Positions 24,697 through 35,432 of a stretch of DNA of 64,000 bases are shown piece by piece. The stretch is from Anagrus nilaparvatae (taxonomy: Eukaryota > Arthropoda > Insecta > Hymenoptera > Mymaridae). The DNA lies in the NCBI GenBank assembly GCA_022575985.1, contig JAKSXM010000007.1:60604501-60668500 (forward strand), in the 5' to 3' direction. The notes beneath the pieces are model-generated. The model saw only the letters and a list, made by a program, of their open reading frames with translations. It had not been told where the DNA came from and ran no database searches. Each line of letters begins with the position of its first letter. Position 1 is the stretch's first letter. Both the position numbers and the translations under genes were made by a program.

Positions 24697-25504
24697 TTAA
24701 TAATCGTCTCCACTATCTTCACAAGTACCTATTTTTGTAATGTATACATCATCTGGAATAATAAAATATTAATAAATTAATATATTTTTAACTCAAAAGA
24801 AAATCTGGTTTGTGAGAAGAAATTTTTAATTTAAGGGTATAAGTATAGGAACTTACCATTTATTTCCTTACACTTCTTAGCGCATTCAAAAATACCATCA
24901 TTGTCGTAAGTATGACCATTACTAGCACAAACAGGGCTATATATAAATAAATTAATACAATCGCAAGATTCACTTCTATTGTATGTAGTTCTTGCAAAAG
25001 TCACTGCTACAAAAACTAAAAAAATAAATGATTTCATTTAATATTATTAGTATTTTATAAGTTACAAGGGCGCAAAAGTTTGATACTAGCATGGTCACCA
25101 ACGCAAGGAATTAGTCTTCAAGCTAAAGTACAAAGTTTTTAGCCTATGGTGTTTATGATATTTTTTGCTCTCCTAAGCGTAAAACGCGTGCGTGAAATTT
25201 GTCTCAGAATTTTCGACACTCGTTCTACGCCTCAGTAGCCAAAAAATATTGTAAGAATCGTGGGTGAAAAACTTTAGAAATTAGCATAAACACGTAATTC
25301 ACGCTAACACCAAAACTTTTGCGCCTTTGATACTTAATACACTTTTTGCCAGTCTACAGGACAAGTGCATAACATTCCATACCAAGTTTTGCATGCAAGC
25401 GGCAAAAAAGTATTTTGTATTTTCCAATGTTTAATATTATTTTTAATTAGTATACTGTAATGTTAATACTTACCAGCAAGAGTTAAAAAAATTATGAATT
25501 TCAT
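24697..25504 (-). CDS. Small secreted Kazal-like protein, about 78-81 aa, 2-3 exons
   Basis: The main exon gives RTTYNRSESCDC, SPVCASNGHTYDND and FECAKKCKEIN. It stops at a gtaagt donor (24856-24851), then splices to 24752-24697, giving DDVYITKIGTC and an acidic tail EDSGDDY. Two starts are possible. An ATG at 25037 in the main exon gives signal MKSFIFLVFVAVTFA. A separate exon 25504-25474 encodes MKFIIFLTLA and joins in frame to an acceptor at 25016 or 25007 (81 or 78 aa). The second is preferred: it has a perfect gtaagt donor, a TACTAAT branch-point match before the acceptor, and a TATATAAAG box about 115-120 bp upstream. The Kazal Cys after the TYxN motif is replaced by Gly (NDG), and an extra Cys occurs at KKC. 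Probable secreted protease inhibitor or binding protein; target unknown. Confidence 0.8.
25068..25325. mobile_element. Small MITE in the first intron of the Kazal gene
   Basis: The ends are ggcgcaaaagttt (about 25069) and aaaacttttgcgcc (ending 25325), an inverted pair, with about 230 bp of non-coding sequence between them. It lies between the two candidate first exons and may explain why that intron is long for this genome. Confidence 0.55.
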
Positions 25505-25611
25505 CTTAATAATATAAACTTTAAAAAAATTTATTTGGATGTATTTTAACTTAATTACGTGTATATACAAAAGGAAGTAAAATTAAAACTGTTAAAAATT
25601 GCTTACATCAA

Positions 25612-25630
25612 TTATCTTTATATAGCAACT
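25612..25630 (-). promoter_or_regulatory. Candidate TATA box for the Kazal gene
   Basis: On the - strand the sequence reads gctatataaagataatt, about 115-120 bp before the upstream ATG at 25504. Start-site sequence about 30 bp further on is not distinctive. This supports the upstream first exon. Confidence 0.4.
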
Positions 25631-25908
25631 GATAAACAATTTAAAAAATTTATTTCAAAGAAAGTAAGTTGTTTTTTAAATGTATTCTAAAAATTATTTT
25701 TTTATGTAAAAAATTCTCTAGGAATTTTAATGTTTGCATTGTATGATATAATTATAATGACACAGGTAAATTGCTGTACTTGAAATTAAATATGTCTATA
25801 AGCTTAAATTTTTTTCAATTTTAGAATTTTAAAATTTTATCTAGTAATCTAATAAGGTATTAAAGTAATAAGGTATTAAGGTAGTAAAGGAATATACGTA
25901 AAAATATC

Positions 25909-26302
25909 GGGCGCCATTCACTGGTCATAATTGTGGTTTTCCATCCGGGGCAGTTTTCCGTATCCCGAAAATTGAGTATACAAACTTTCTAATGCAGAAT
26001 AATAAAAACTAGAAAGATTTTAAAGCAAATAAATCGAAATTACGAAAAATTAGTGCATATTTGGTAAAATATCAGAAGTTATTATGGTAAAAAGCAAAAA
26101 AATACCATAAAATACAAGGTTTCAGAAAATGATTCTCGGAATTTATCCTATTCTTTACTTTTATGCATTCTAATTTTACGAATCCGGAAATGAATTTTTC
26201 TGCTAAATTCATTTATGGGTCTGTATTAGAAAATTCTGAATTTCAAGGATCTGAAAAATGAATCGGATGGACAACGACAGTTATGACCATTGAATGGCGG
26301 CC
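25909..26302. mobile_element. Inverted-repeat element of about 395 bp
   Basis: The left arm (gggcgccattcactggtcat, then aattgtggttttccatccgg) pairs with the right arm (cggatggacaacgacagtta, then tgaccattgaatggcggcc). The ends resemble the elements at 3407 and 12327, so all three probably belong to one family. Non-coding. Confidence 0.65.
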
Positions 26303-28000
26303 AAAATATCAACAAATAATTTTTCTGAAATAAAGTTTGTTGCTTTAAATTTTAATCATAATTATTTTTTAGAATTTCACGTTCGATTTAAGATAAATAC
26401 AATTTAAAAGGCTTTAAATTTTATCTCAAATTAAAAAATATTTTCAAAACTTTTTGTATTGCTTGAAATTTCAAGAATAGAAATCTATTTGTGTAAATAA
26501 CAAGGCATTACTTGATCGTTTTGCTTATCCACAGTATAATTTGCTGTCATCAAAAATCAGTGTAACCTATAAAAATAGAAAAAGTTAAAGAAAAGATTAG
26601 CTTTAAAACTGTTTCCAGCTTCCTTGAATTTCATCAATTTTTATATTATAATAAGGAAGATAAATCGCTCTGTTGATGAGGTCATGATCTCGTGATCTAC
26701 AGGTTAAAATTCTGCTGAAAACAATACTTGTTTAAATTTTTATGATAGTTAATTAAAATTAATTAAAATTGATAAGGCTCAAGAATTTCAAGTAATTTTA
26801 TTAAAGTAAATTAAAAAGATAATTAAATATTAATTAGTACACGTGCAAATGTAAATTTAATAGCAGATGCTTTTTTTTAATCAAAATAAACTTTAAAAAA
26901 TTTTAAGAAGATTTAAGATAAAATAGATACGGGCCTCCTGTAAACAACTCTTCTAGAAAATTTTATTTTACAAACATAAATTCACAAACACAATTATACT
27001 GATTCAATAAGCAGTGGCGGATCCAGAAATTTTAAATCTTCAAATATTCAATCTTCTTATCAACGCTTTTAGAAATATCACCTACCATATGCTTATACAA
27101 ATAATAGGAGTCAGCATAGTTTTCTCTAATAGCTGCGATGTGATTATGCTGCCTATTAATTATTTTTTATGTGAATGTTTAAAATGTATCTATTTCTTTG
27201 CAATGACCTTGGATAGTCTTATCAGGACTAGTTTTGCAGTTTTTAAAAGATATTATTCTGAATAATTGTTACAGGAGGAACCTATGCTTTTTTTTATTAG
27301 GAATTTGATGCATTTGAATTTGTTAGAATTGTTATCCTGAGCTTTATTAGTTAGAAAATCCATCGAGAAACTTATTAAATCCCAAAACTCAAACTATATT
27401 TTGGTATTTGAAGCAAGTAGGACCTTTTGGTGTGAATTTTCAGTTTACATCTGACCTGTGTTCACCAACTGACTGCAATTATCAAAAAATAAGAAAAAAT
27501 TAATAGCCTCTTTTAAGCCATGAAAAATATTTAAAAACTTTTTTAAGGCCTCAAATAAGCCATTATTGTTTTTGTGAAAAACCAGCCATATGTTGTGATC
27601 ATACAAATAAAATAAAATTTTATATTATATAATATTAGAGATTAAAATATTGCTGCTGTTATAAAGAAATCTTAATTTCTTTGGAAAAACCAAAGTAATA
27701 ATTTAAATTTAAAAAAAATTAACTGACTTAATCGACTCCCGAATTCACCACGAAATCAGACAATTCACACCACAAAAAAACTTTTTACATATCCAAGGCA
27801 AGAAAGCCTATTTTATACCCTAGGGATACAGCTTTTTTGCCCACTACATGCAAAACTATGCTTTAAATACGATAATAAAATATGGGGTTCGACTATTGAA
27901 CTGCATGCAAAGTCAAAACCAATATTTTGTCTCTTTTTTAAAAAAATTGCTATTATATTATGTGGATTTGTTTCTAAATTCAATAATCTAAAATATAATT
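26303..28000. other. AT-rich intergenic sequence, no gene recognised
   Basis: A reading frame of 83 codons at 27014-27265 has no recognisable domain and looks like chance. No RNA gene, and no inverted or tandem repeat of note. Confidence 0.4.
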
Positions 28001-28005
28001 GTTAA

Positions 28006-28533
28006 CATGGAACATATTTAAATTTATATTTAGCCAAAAAAAAATAATTTACTAAAATTCTTATTAATATGGATACTGTAGAAGGGGTGGTTTTCGCCAC
28101 CATTAAGAAAATATCTGAAAAATATGAAATTAAACTCTGGATATTTTAAAATATTATGCAAATATATGGCTAAAAAGCGTTTAAATAATTTTGAAAAGAT
28201 AATTATTAATTAGAATACGGACCCTGGAAATTTCCAAAACTTATTTTTTGTAAAACCTAACCTAGAAAAACTGGGGTTTTCGCATAGAGATATTATCTCT
28301 ATGGGTTCTCGCCACCAAGCATATTAGAGGAATGGGTCAATATTCTTGTGGCTAGATGCTGTGAGTCATTAAAAAATAGTTTTTTAAGACTTTTAAGATA
28401 ATTGATTAGCACCACATTTTAAAAGATTCAAGTTGAAATAACGAGGGTGGCGAAAACCCTCCTCTCTGCCCTACCCCTTTATCCAAATTATTCTAAGTCC
28501 ATTTGACCCCCCCCCCCATAAACATATTCCATG
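28006..28533. mobile_element. TTAA-flanked inverted-repeat element (528 bp), piggyBac-type footprint
   Basis: The terminal repeats are CATGGAACATATTTA (28006) and TAAACATATTCCATG (ending 28533), flanked by TTAA on both sides (28002-28005 and 28534-28537). A second inner pair (ggtggttttcgccacc near 28085 and ggtggcgaaaaccctcc near 28446) is also inverted. No coding content. A further copy of the left end (TTAACATGGAACATATTTAT) begins at about 28606, next to a G-rich minisatellite. Confidence 0.7.
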
Positions 28534-28654
28534 TTAATAACTTTATTTTAAGTGCATTATGAACTTAAAATAAAACTGTTCGTTGGTCTCCAGACTTGAA
28601 ACCTCTATTAACATGGAACATATTTATAGGGGAGAGGGTAGAAATAGAAATCTG

Positions 28655-28765
28655 AAAATCAAGGGGGGGTCAAATTTGTCTGATTTAAGAGGGGCGGTCA
28701 AAATTGTTCAATTTAAGGCGGGGTCAAATATGTCCGATTTTAGGAGGGGGGGTCAAATGGGATAA
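28655..28765 (+). repeat. G-rich minisatellite, about 4 units of 27-30 bp
   Basis: The units have the form GGGGTCAAA-nnTGTC-GATTTnAG: ggtcaaatttgtctgattta, ggtcaaaattgttcaattta, ggtcaaatatgtccgatttt and a partial fourth. The 60-codon open frame across it follows from the unit length and is not a gene. A C-rich run at 28506-28518 is the inverse of the G-run. Confidence 0.7.
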
Positions 28766-29400
28766 TTTCAATTTTAGAACTTAGTATAACTCGGGTTTAG
28801 GATAATTCAGGTTAAGGGACCTAGAATAATACGCGTTTAAGGATTAAGAATAGTTTGGGTTTAGAATCTTAACATTTAGTAAAGGCATATTGTATTGTAA
28901 TTTTTGTGTGTCTATACAAACTGGTTATAAGTTTTTTTATTAGTACAAAAAAAAAGAATTGGGTTGTATCAGACGGATTTTTTTTAAAACGATTTTAAAT
29001 GTCTTGAAACATAAAGAAAATTTTAAAAAGATGAGTTTTACAAAGCATCGCGGAAAGCTGGGACTTAACTCATCAACGCCGAAGCAGAGATTTTTGGAAG
29101 TGAGCAAAAATAAATATTTTTACTTGTAGTAGATACGTGGCTAAAAAGTTCATCCCTCATTAATTTTGATCCTATTTATAACTCTTAAAAGGTGTATAGG
29201 AGTAATTTAAAAATTTTACAACTATTTAATATATATAATAACTTTTAAGTGAAAAAAGGACTCCCTTTACCATAATATAATTTGAAAGAAAAAATAATTG
29301 CTTCTTTAAATGGATCTATGTATTATCAGAAGTCTTCTGTATATCAACTGTGTAGGTTGATAACTAATTTATTTTTATAAAGAGTATATCGTACTTTCAT
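28766..29400. other. Intergenic, no gene seen
   Basis: Contains loosely repeated phrases (cttagtataactcgggttta, cctagaataatacgcgttta, agaatagtttgggttta near 28780-28865) that look like decayed tandem units. Otherwise AT-rich. Confidence 0.4.
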
Positions 29401-29436
29401 TTTATAAATGTATGAATATAAGCTATATTGCATAGC

Positions 29437-29514
29437 TATAATTATGTATACAATTACGACTGCATCAGATTGCTGGTAACTTTCATACTGAATACACTTC
29501 TAAAGCTGTTCGAG
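29437..29514 (+). promoter_or_regulatory. Predicted GST-4 core promoter and untranslated exon 1
   Basis: TATAATTAT (29437-29445) lies about 30 bp before the A of ATCAGATTGCTGGTAAC (A at 29467). The untranslated exon runs to 29514 (tgttcgag) and ends at a consensus donor, gtaagaattt. The acceptor is at 30475, 19 bases before the GST-4 ATG. The block from acgactgc through cacttctaaag matches the GST-3 promoter, while the TATA-to-Inr spacer differs by a small insertion. Confidence 0.6.
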
Positions 29515-30475
29515 GTAAGAATTTAAAAAAAAATTTATACTTCTTTAAAATTTAAGAAATTTTTAATTTAAATTACAAAAATTTATTTTCATAAGTACTA
29601 ATATAAAATTTTGTTTAATCAAATGTCAAGTTAAAGAAACTCGCTAAATTTTAAAATATATAAAATTTTAGAACCTAAAAACTACATATCACAAGCTAAA
29701 TATATATTAGCCTGGCAATTATTTTGTAAAATTGATTGAATACTTTATTACTGGTTATAAAGATATGCAATATATTATTTACAAAAAGAAAAGTATACTC
29801 AAAATTATAACTTATTTAACAACCTGGTTATTCAAAATCCAAACGAATTTTCCAAGCTATGTACCTCATGAGTTTTTAATAATTAAACAGAACTATATAA
29901 ATGTGACAATATAATGTTATCCTTTATTGGTGTTAATTTATTATAATAACTGAACTCGTAGACTCAAAATGCAAAAATTTGTTTTTTCATAACCAATTTT
30001 CTGAAACTATTTAAAAAAAAATTCTTTTACTAATTCAAACATACCCCTAAAATCTTTCGCATAACTTTTATTCTTTTCAATTTAAATTAGATTTATTTTT
30101 AAATCTCAATTTTATTTGTTAATTTTATTGAATAATTAGTATTTTTAAAATTTACTTGTCTCTTCCATTCAATAACATCTTTTTTTACAAATAAATTTTA
30201 AAATGCTAGATTTACGAGGAATAAGAAACTCTAACTTATGTTCCACTTTTACTTGGATAGATTGACATTACCAGGTTAATACAGTCTCATCAAATTAAAA
30301 TTTTTTTACCGTGATTCTTATTTAATGATTCATTTATTCTGTTCTTTATCGAAGTGTCATAACGTAATGCATATAATAATTATTACAATGAAATTTTTTT
30401 TTTATTTTATCTATTGTGTTATTAAAGTTTCCTGATTTTTTATAATTATGTAATAATAAAAAAATTTTTTTTCAG

Positions 30476-33400
30476 AATTATTTTGATTAAAAAAATGTCT
30501 ATAGATTTTTATTACGTACCTGGAAGTGGACCATGTAGATCTGTTAGATTAGTTGCAGCAGCAGTTGGTGTTGATTTAAATTTAAAACATACAGATCTTA
30601 TAACTGGTGAAAATCTTAAACCTGAATTTATAAAGGTAAAATTTATATTTAATAATATTTGTGTAATTTTTATATAACGTTTAAAAAATTTTATTAAATC
30701 AAGTTTTACAACTATAAATTGAAATTTTTCATATTTATCAACTGCTTTCTCTTTTATTTTTTATAAGTAATAATTTTTTAAGAATTATAGTTGTAAAAAG
30801 TTGTCATAGAACTTGACATATATAAATTGCTGATAAATAATTTAGCCTAATTTACTTATCTTTTATTACTCGTATAAAAAGAAAGTTACTGATGAAAAAA
30901 TAATCTAAATGGAACAGTGCATAATAGTCAATAAGTTTGCATTGAATCAAAATACAAATATATAATATAATAAATATTTGTAAAAACGCACTATAAAAAC
31001 TACACACACTCCATACAGTTTAAAAATATGTTGTTTGAATTTTTAAGCAAAATTTTAATATTTTTTTCTAATTTAATTAAAATATTTGGATTTATTACAG
31101 TTAGACAAAGTTTTGAGTAAGTACTAGAATACCTGCTTGAATTTTTCAAGCATATATATTTTTAAAGTGTAATAAATTTAAGAAATTTTATAGAAAATTT
31201 AAATGTATAGAAATAGCTGTATTATATATTTATATTTTTTAAACCACTTAATATATTTTACAGATAAATCCAATGCATTGTGTGCCCACAATAGATGATA
31301 ATGGATTTTATTTATGGGAAAGGTAAATTTATAGTCCAGAAGCCATATATGTTAGATGTATGCACTTTTTTCTAAAGACTGCTTATATAAGCTGGGTAAG
31401 TTTTTCGATAAGCTGATATAAAAATTTTAGGTCCCGACAGCGAAAAACGACATTTTCAATCAATTTTGAAAGCTTTTTTTAGAAAACTTTTAATGGAACT
31501 CATTAAAATGGCAGATAAATTAGGTTTTGAGGTCGCTGAATAAAAATATGTTGGTCCAAAAAACCTCTAACTTTCATCAAAAAATACAGATTTTCCATTT
31601 AAGAGCTAGTTTTTCGGGATCTGTACCTAAAAATATGGAATCACCATAAAACCAAAATTAAGTCATATTTATGAGACTTGAATGACTATTTTATGAAATA
31701 TGTGAACAAAACGCAACAAACGCAAGTTTTCAGGATTGCAACAAAAATATTCTTTTTGAGCAAACTCAAAAACATATATTATCTATCATTTTAAGTAGAA
31801 TCAAGAAAGTTTTTTGTGCAATATGTTAAAGTAAATTTCAAAATTGACTGATAAATGCGGTTTTTTTATATTGTGACTATGTATTTGGAGCCATGACCTA
31901 AAATTTTAAAATCTACGTATCGAAAACTTAACTGGCCCATTTAAAGAGCTTTGCACAAATTATAGGAAAAAAGTGCACACATCTAATATACACACGAGTT
32001 ATAGCGACTATAGTTTCGCTTACTAAAATTGATAAATAATCTTTTGATAAATAAAATTTTAATATTTTAGTCGTGCAATCTGCGGCTATTTAGTAGATCA
32101 ATATGCAAAAAATGATTCTTTATATCCAAAAGATCCTAGACAACGTGCATTAATTGATCAACGATTATACTTTGATATGGAAAAGTTGTATTATTCATTT
32201 GCTGAGTACTATGTAAGTATGTATAAATAATATTTATTTTAGAAGTTTTTAGTATTATTGCACAAAAACATCAAACCAAAATACTTTATTAATATGATGG
32301 TTCCCGATGGTTCCTAACTTTCATTTACGAAGGAGCACGAAAAAAAATATAAATGTTAGTTTTTGGCTAAAAGCATCATTTTATTTCATATATTTTCTTA
32401 TTTAATAATTGAAATTTTTTTCTGCGATCTTCTGAGTACATAAACATAAAATATTGTAAAATGACTAGGTATTGGTTAAGTCCATTGATAAATAGAACAA
32501 AATGAAACGCGAGGTCTCAAAAATAAAAAATTTGTTTTTTGTTCTTTAAAACAACTTAAAAGTAAATGATTCCCCAAACCTGAAAGTTTTTTATAAATTT
32601 TTAAGGATATAATACTGTTTTAAAGTTTTTTTATAAACCTGCTCTCCTCACCCGCCATCTAGATAACGTAAAAAAAAAGAAATTGGTTTTTGATGTAAAA
32701 TTTGATAAGGAACTTTTCCTCAATTTTCAATCAGATTTTCCCGATTCTGAGTCGATTCACATGAAAATTCAAATTTGTGCCCTAACTTAAAATGAAAATA
32801 GCCGAAAAGTTTCCCACTATAAAAAAAAGTTTCTTTTTCTAAAAATTTTCTAAAATTGCATATACAACAGAATTCCAATTACCCGAAAAATTTCCTGAGG
32901 ATAATTTTTGTTCTAAGCGCGTAATATAGTTTTTGCGAATTTTCCACTTTTTTAAATTTTGACTTGTTAGTTATTTTGCTGATTCTCCGCTTATTCAAGT
33001 GATCAAATGAAAATTTGACCAAAAATTTGAATTCTTCGGGTTTACACGGATTTAGTAGTTTTGGTATCCTTAAAATGATATATATATATTAGACAAATTA
33101 ATTATAATAGATTATTAAAATACAGAAAAAATGAGAATTTTTAAAATGGAATTTTCTTGATTTTTTGACATTTTTTTCACCTTTTCAAGAGCTTTTAATG
33201 GAACTTTGAAAAATGGTGGCTGCGGAGAGCAGTTTTATCAAAATCTTTAAAACAGCATGACACCCTTAAAAATTTATAGAAAATCTTCAGATTTGGGGAA
33301 TCATTTATTTTTAAGTTATTGTTTTATTGAAAAAAAAACAAATTTCTTATTTCTGAGACCTCGCGTTCCATTTTTTGCTATTTTCCATGGGATTACCCTG

Positions 33401-34115
33401 TTATAAAAAATATAAATTTATGCTCTAAAAAAATATTTCTATTTTAGATTAAAATATTTAAATTTTTAGGCCTGAAAAAAAAGTATTAGTTTTCAATTTA
33501 TGCTGATTGTGAATACAAATTTAAATTACTAATATTAATTTAATTATAAGTATTAAAATATTTTATTCAAATGAATTTTAAAATATTAATGAGAAATTCG
33601 CTTAATTGCAGTATCCCCAAGTATTTGCTGGAGCACGTGCAGATCCAGAAAAAGCTAAAAAAATGGAAGAATCACTTGAATATCTGAATAAGTTTCTTGA
33701 AGGGCAAAATTACGTTGCTGGAAAAAATCTTACTATTGCTGATCTTGTGCTTTTACCAACAGTAACAAACTTTGATGTAAGTTGAAAAACTAAATTTTCT
33801 CTCTAAAATCGTCTTTAATATTAATTTTACGGGGAAACTCAAAAGTCAAACTTGATGTTTATTTATGGTACTCGAAACTATATGGGCACATCCCTAAAAA
33901 ATTAGTTTTGTTTTTATTTTACAAATTAAAAATTTTAAATATAAATTTTTTTAAATATATTTTAGGCTATTGAATACGACTACAGTAAATATAAGAATAT
34001 CGTAAGATGGGTTGATAGAATGAAATCTGAAGCAAAAAATTATGAAGAAACAAATGGCGAAGGTCTTAAAGTATTCAAAACACTTGCTGAGAGATTTGCA
34101 AAAAATAATAAATAG
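30476..34115 (+). CDS. GST-4: Delta-class-like glutathione S-transferase, 218 aa, 5 coding exons
   Basis: The start ATG is at 30495, after the 5'-UTR intron acceptor. Coding exons: 30495-30635, 31264-31322, 32071-32212, 33612-33776 and 33966-34115; 657 nt in frame. It begins [16 protein letters not shown] (catalytic Ser11). Exon 2 reads [19 protein letters not shown] (His52), then E66-S67-R68. The helical domain has [18 protein letters not shown] and [11 protein letters not shown]. It ends RFAKNNK. Closest to GST-3 in sequence and promoter. Introns 2 (748 bp) and 3 (1.4 kb) are enlarged by inverted-repeat elements but all splice sites remain intact, so the gene is predicted to be functional. 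Confidence 0.94.
31346..31992. mobile_element. Inverted-repeat element inside GST-4 intron 2
   Basis: The ends atatgttagatgtatgcact (31346) and agtgcacacatctaatata (about 31992) are inverted. Further in, taagtttttcgata pairs with tatcgaaaactta, and aaaattttaggtcccgac pairs with catgacctaaaattt. Related sequence (aaaaagtgcatactagcata; ttaggtcccgataccg) occurs in intron 3 of GST-1 and GST-2, so one family has entered several introns of the array. Confidence 0.65.
32466..33400. mobile_element. Inverted-repeat element inside GST-4 intron 3
   Basis: The left arm (aatgaaacgcgaggtctcaa, then aaataaaaaatttgttttt) pairs with the right arm (gaaaaaaaaacaaatttctt, then gagacctcgcgttccatttt) and then the hAT-like terminus CATGGGATTACCCTG at 33400. 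The outer left end (taggtattggttaagtccat) is diverged. Possible target duplication TTGTAAAA/TTATAAAA is imperfect. No transposase inside. Confidence 0.6.
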
Positions 34116-35432
34116 TTTATAAAAATATTTAAATTAAATCTATTAAATGTATTTTTTCATTTTATATATGTCTCAATTTAAACGAAACTGGACTAAACCT
34201 AATGGTCGGATCTTCAAATCGAGTCCAAAGTATTTTTTTCCGAAAGTACTACTAAAAACTGCTAAAAATAAGCCTCAATGTCATTTTTAATACTAAAATC
34301 TTTCAAATTTTACTACTTTAATATTAAAACTCTTAAAAACATTATATACTCTTATATTAAATTTCCCGCTTAATTCAAATTTTTGGTCAGATTTTTAATT
34401 GGTTATGTAAGTTGTCGGGAAATTTGAATTTTTAAAAAATGAACATTAAAAGCTATTATTTTTTCCTCTTGGACTCTCAAAACGCAATAACCCATCGGTT
34501 TGTTAAAATTTTATATTTAGAGAAATAAAAATTATTCAGTAAAAATTATATTTGATAATTCTAAATCTATTATTCAAAAATTACAATTTTGGCATCAATT
34601 TAAACAAATTTAAAAATTGGTCATTTGAGGCCAAAAATGTCCATATAGTTAATTTGCTTTAATAATAAGAGATTTAGAAATAAAAAATTATGGCTATGGT
34701 AGTTGAAAGGCGGTACTTTCACCAAAAAAATGAGACCCACCAGAAAAATTTTGATTAATTTTAGCAGAAAACCCATTGGTATGAATGAAGGGTGTTTGGC
34801 ATATATTTTATCAAAAGTAAAAGTACATAAACAAATACCTTACTCAAGCTTTACAGAAAATCAAAACAATTGATTTTTTTTCACTCAATAACGTAATAAG
34901 GCTACTTACATTCTTAGTTTATACTTAACAATAAGTTTTAATAAAGCATGCGCTAAAATTATAATCTATAGAGTTTTTCTTTATGTCCCACTAAAAAGAA
35001 ATCTTGATCCAATCAGTTGTCAAAGTTTGTCCACGTAACTTTTTTATTATGATTAGCGTAATTTCTATTGAAAGCTTAAAGTTGGCTTAAAGTCATAGAG
35101 TAAAGACTCTATTATATTCATTCAAAATCAGGTGCAATCGCTTAGTAAATATTTTTTTAAACCATTGTTTTTTGTGTGAAGAATAAATACATTTTTTGAA
35201 ATTGTGCTCCAATAAATCAGTAAGTTTATAATATTTTTTAATTTATTTAAATAAATTCTTTACAAACAAAACGTGAAAAAATGATTTACAAATTTATAAC
35301 TTGCAGACTTAAATTTATGCAGTTCTAAATTCGATTGTTTTTTCAGAAGTTTAAAAACAATTTTTATACCAAAATTTATTTTCCATTTTTCCAGAAGGTA
35401 AAAAAAAATAATTAACATTTCTGTTATTCTAG
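34116..35432. other. Intergenic between GST-4 and GST-5; should hold the GST-5 promoter
   Basis: AT-rich with no gene or clear repeat. The acceptor (ttctgttattctag) ending at 35432 implies an untranslated exon somewhere upstream. The GST-3/GST-4 promoter string is not present here. Confidence 0.45.

Noticed and set aside
27014..27265. 83-codon frame MADPEILNLQIFNLL
   Set aside because: No recognisable domain, no splice context, and typical of chance AT-rich hydrophobic frames.
28583..28765. 60-codon open frame rich in Gly/Ser (GGSNLSDLRGA)
   Set aside because: It is the translation of the G-rich minisatellite, whose unit length keeps the frame open.
30483..30494. Alternative upstream start for GST-4 (adds four residues, MIKK)
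   Set aside because: That codon is TTG; the ATG at 30495 matches the start of the other GST copies.
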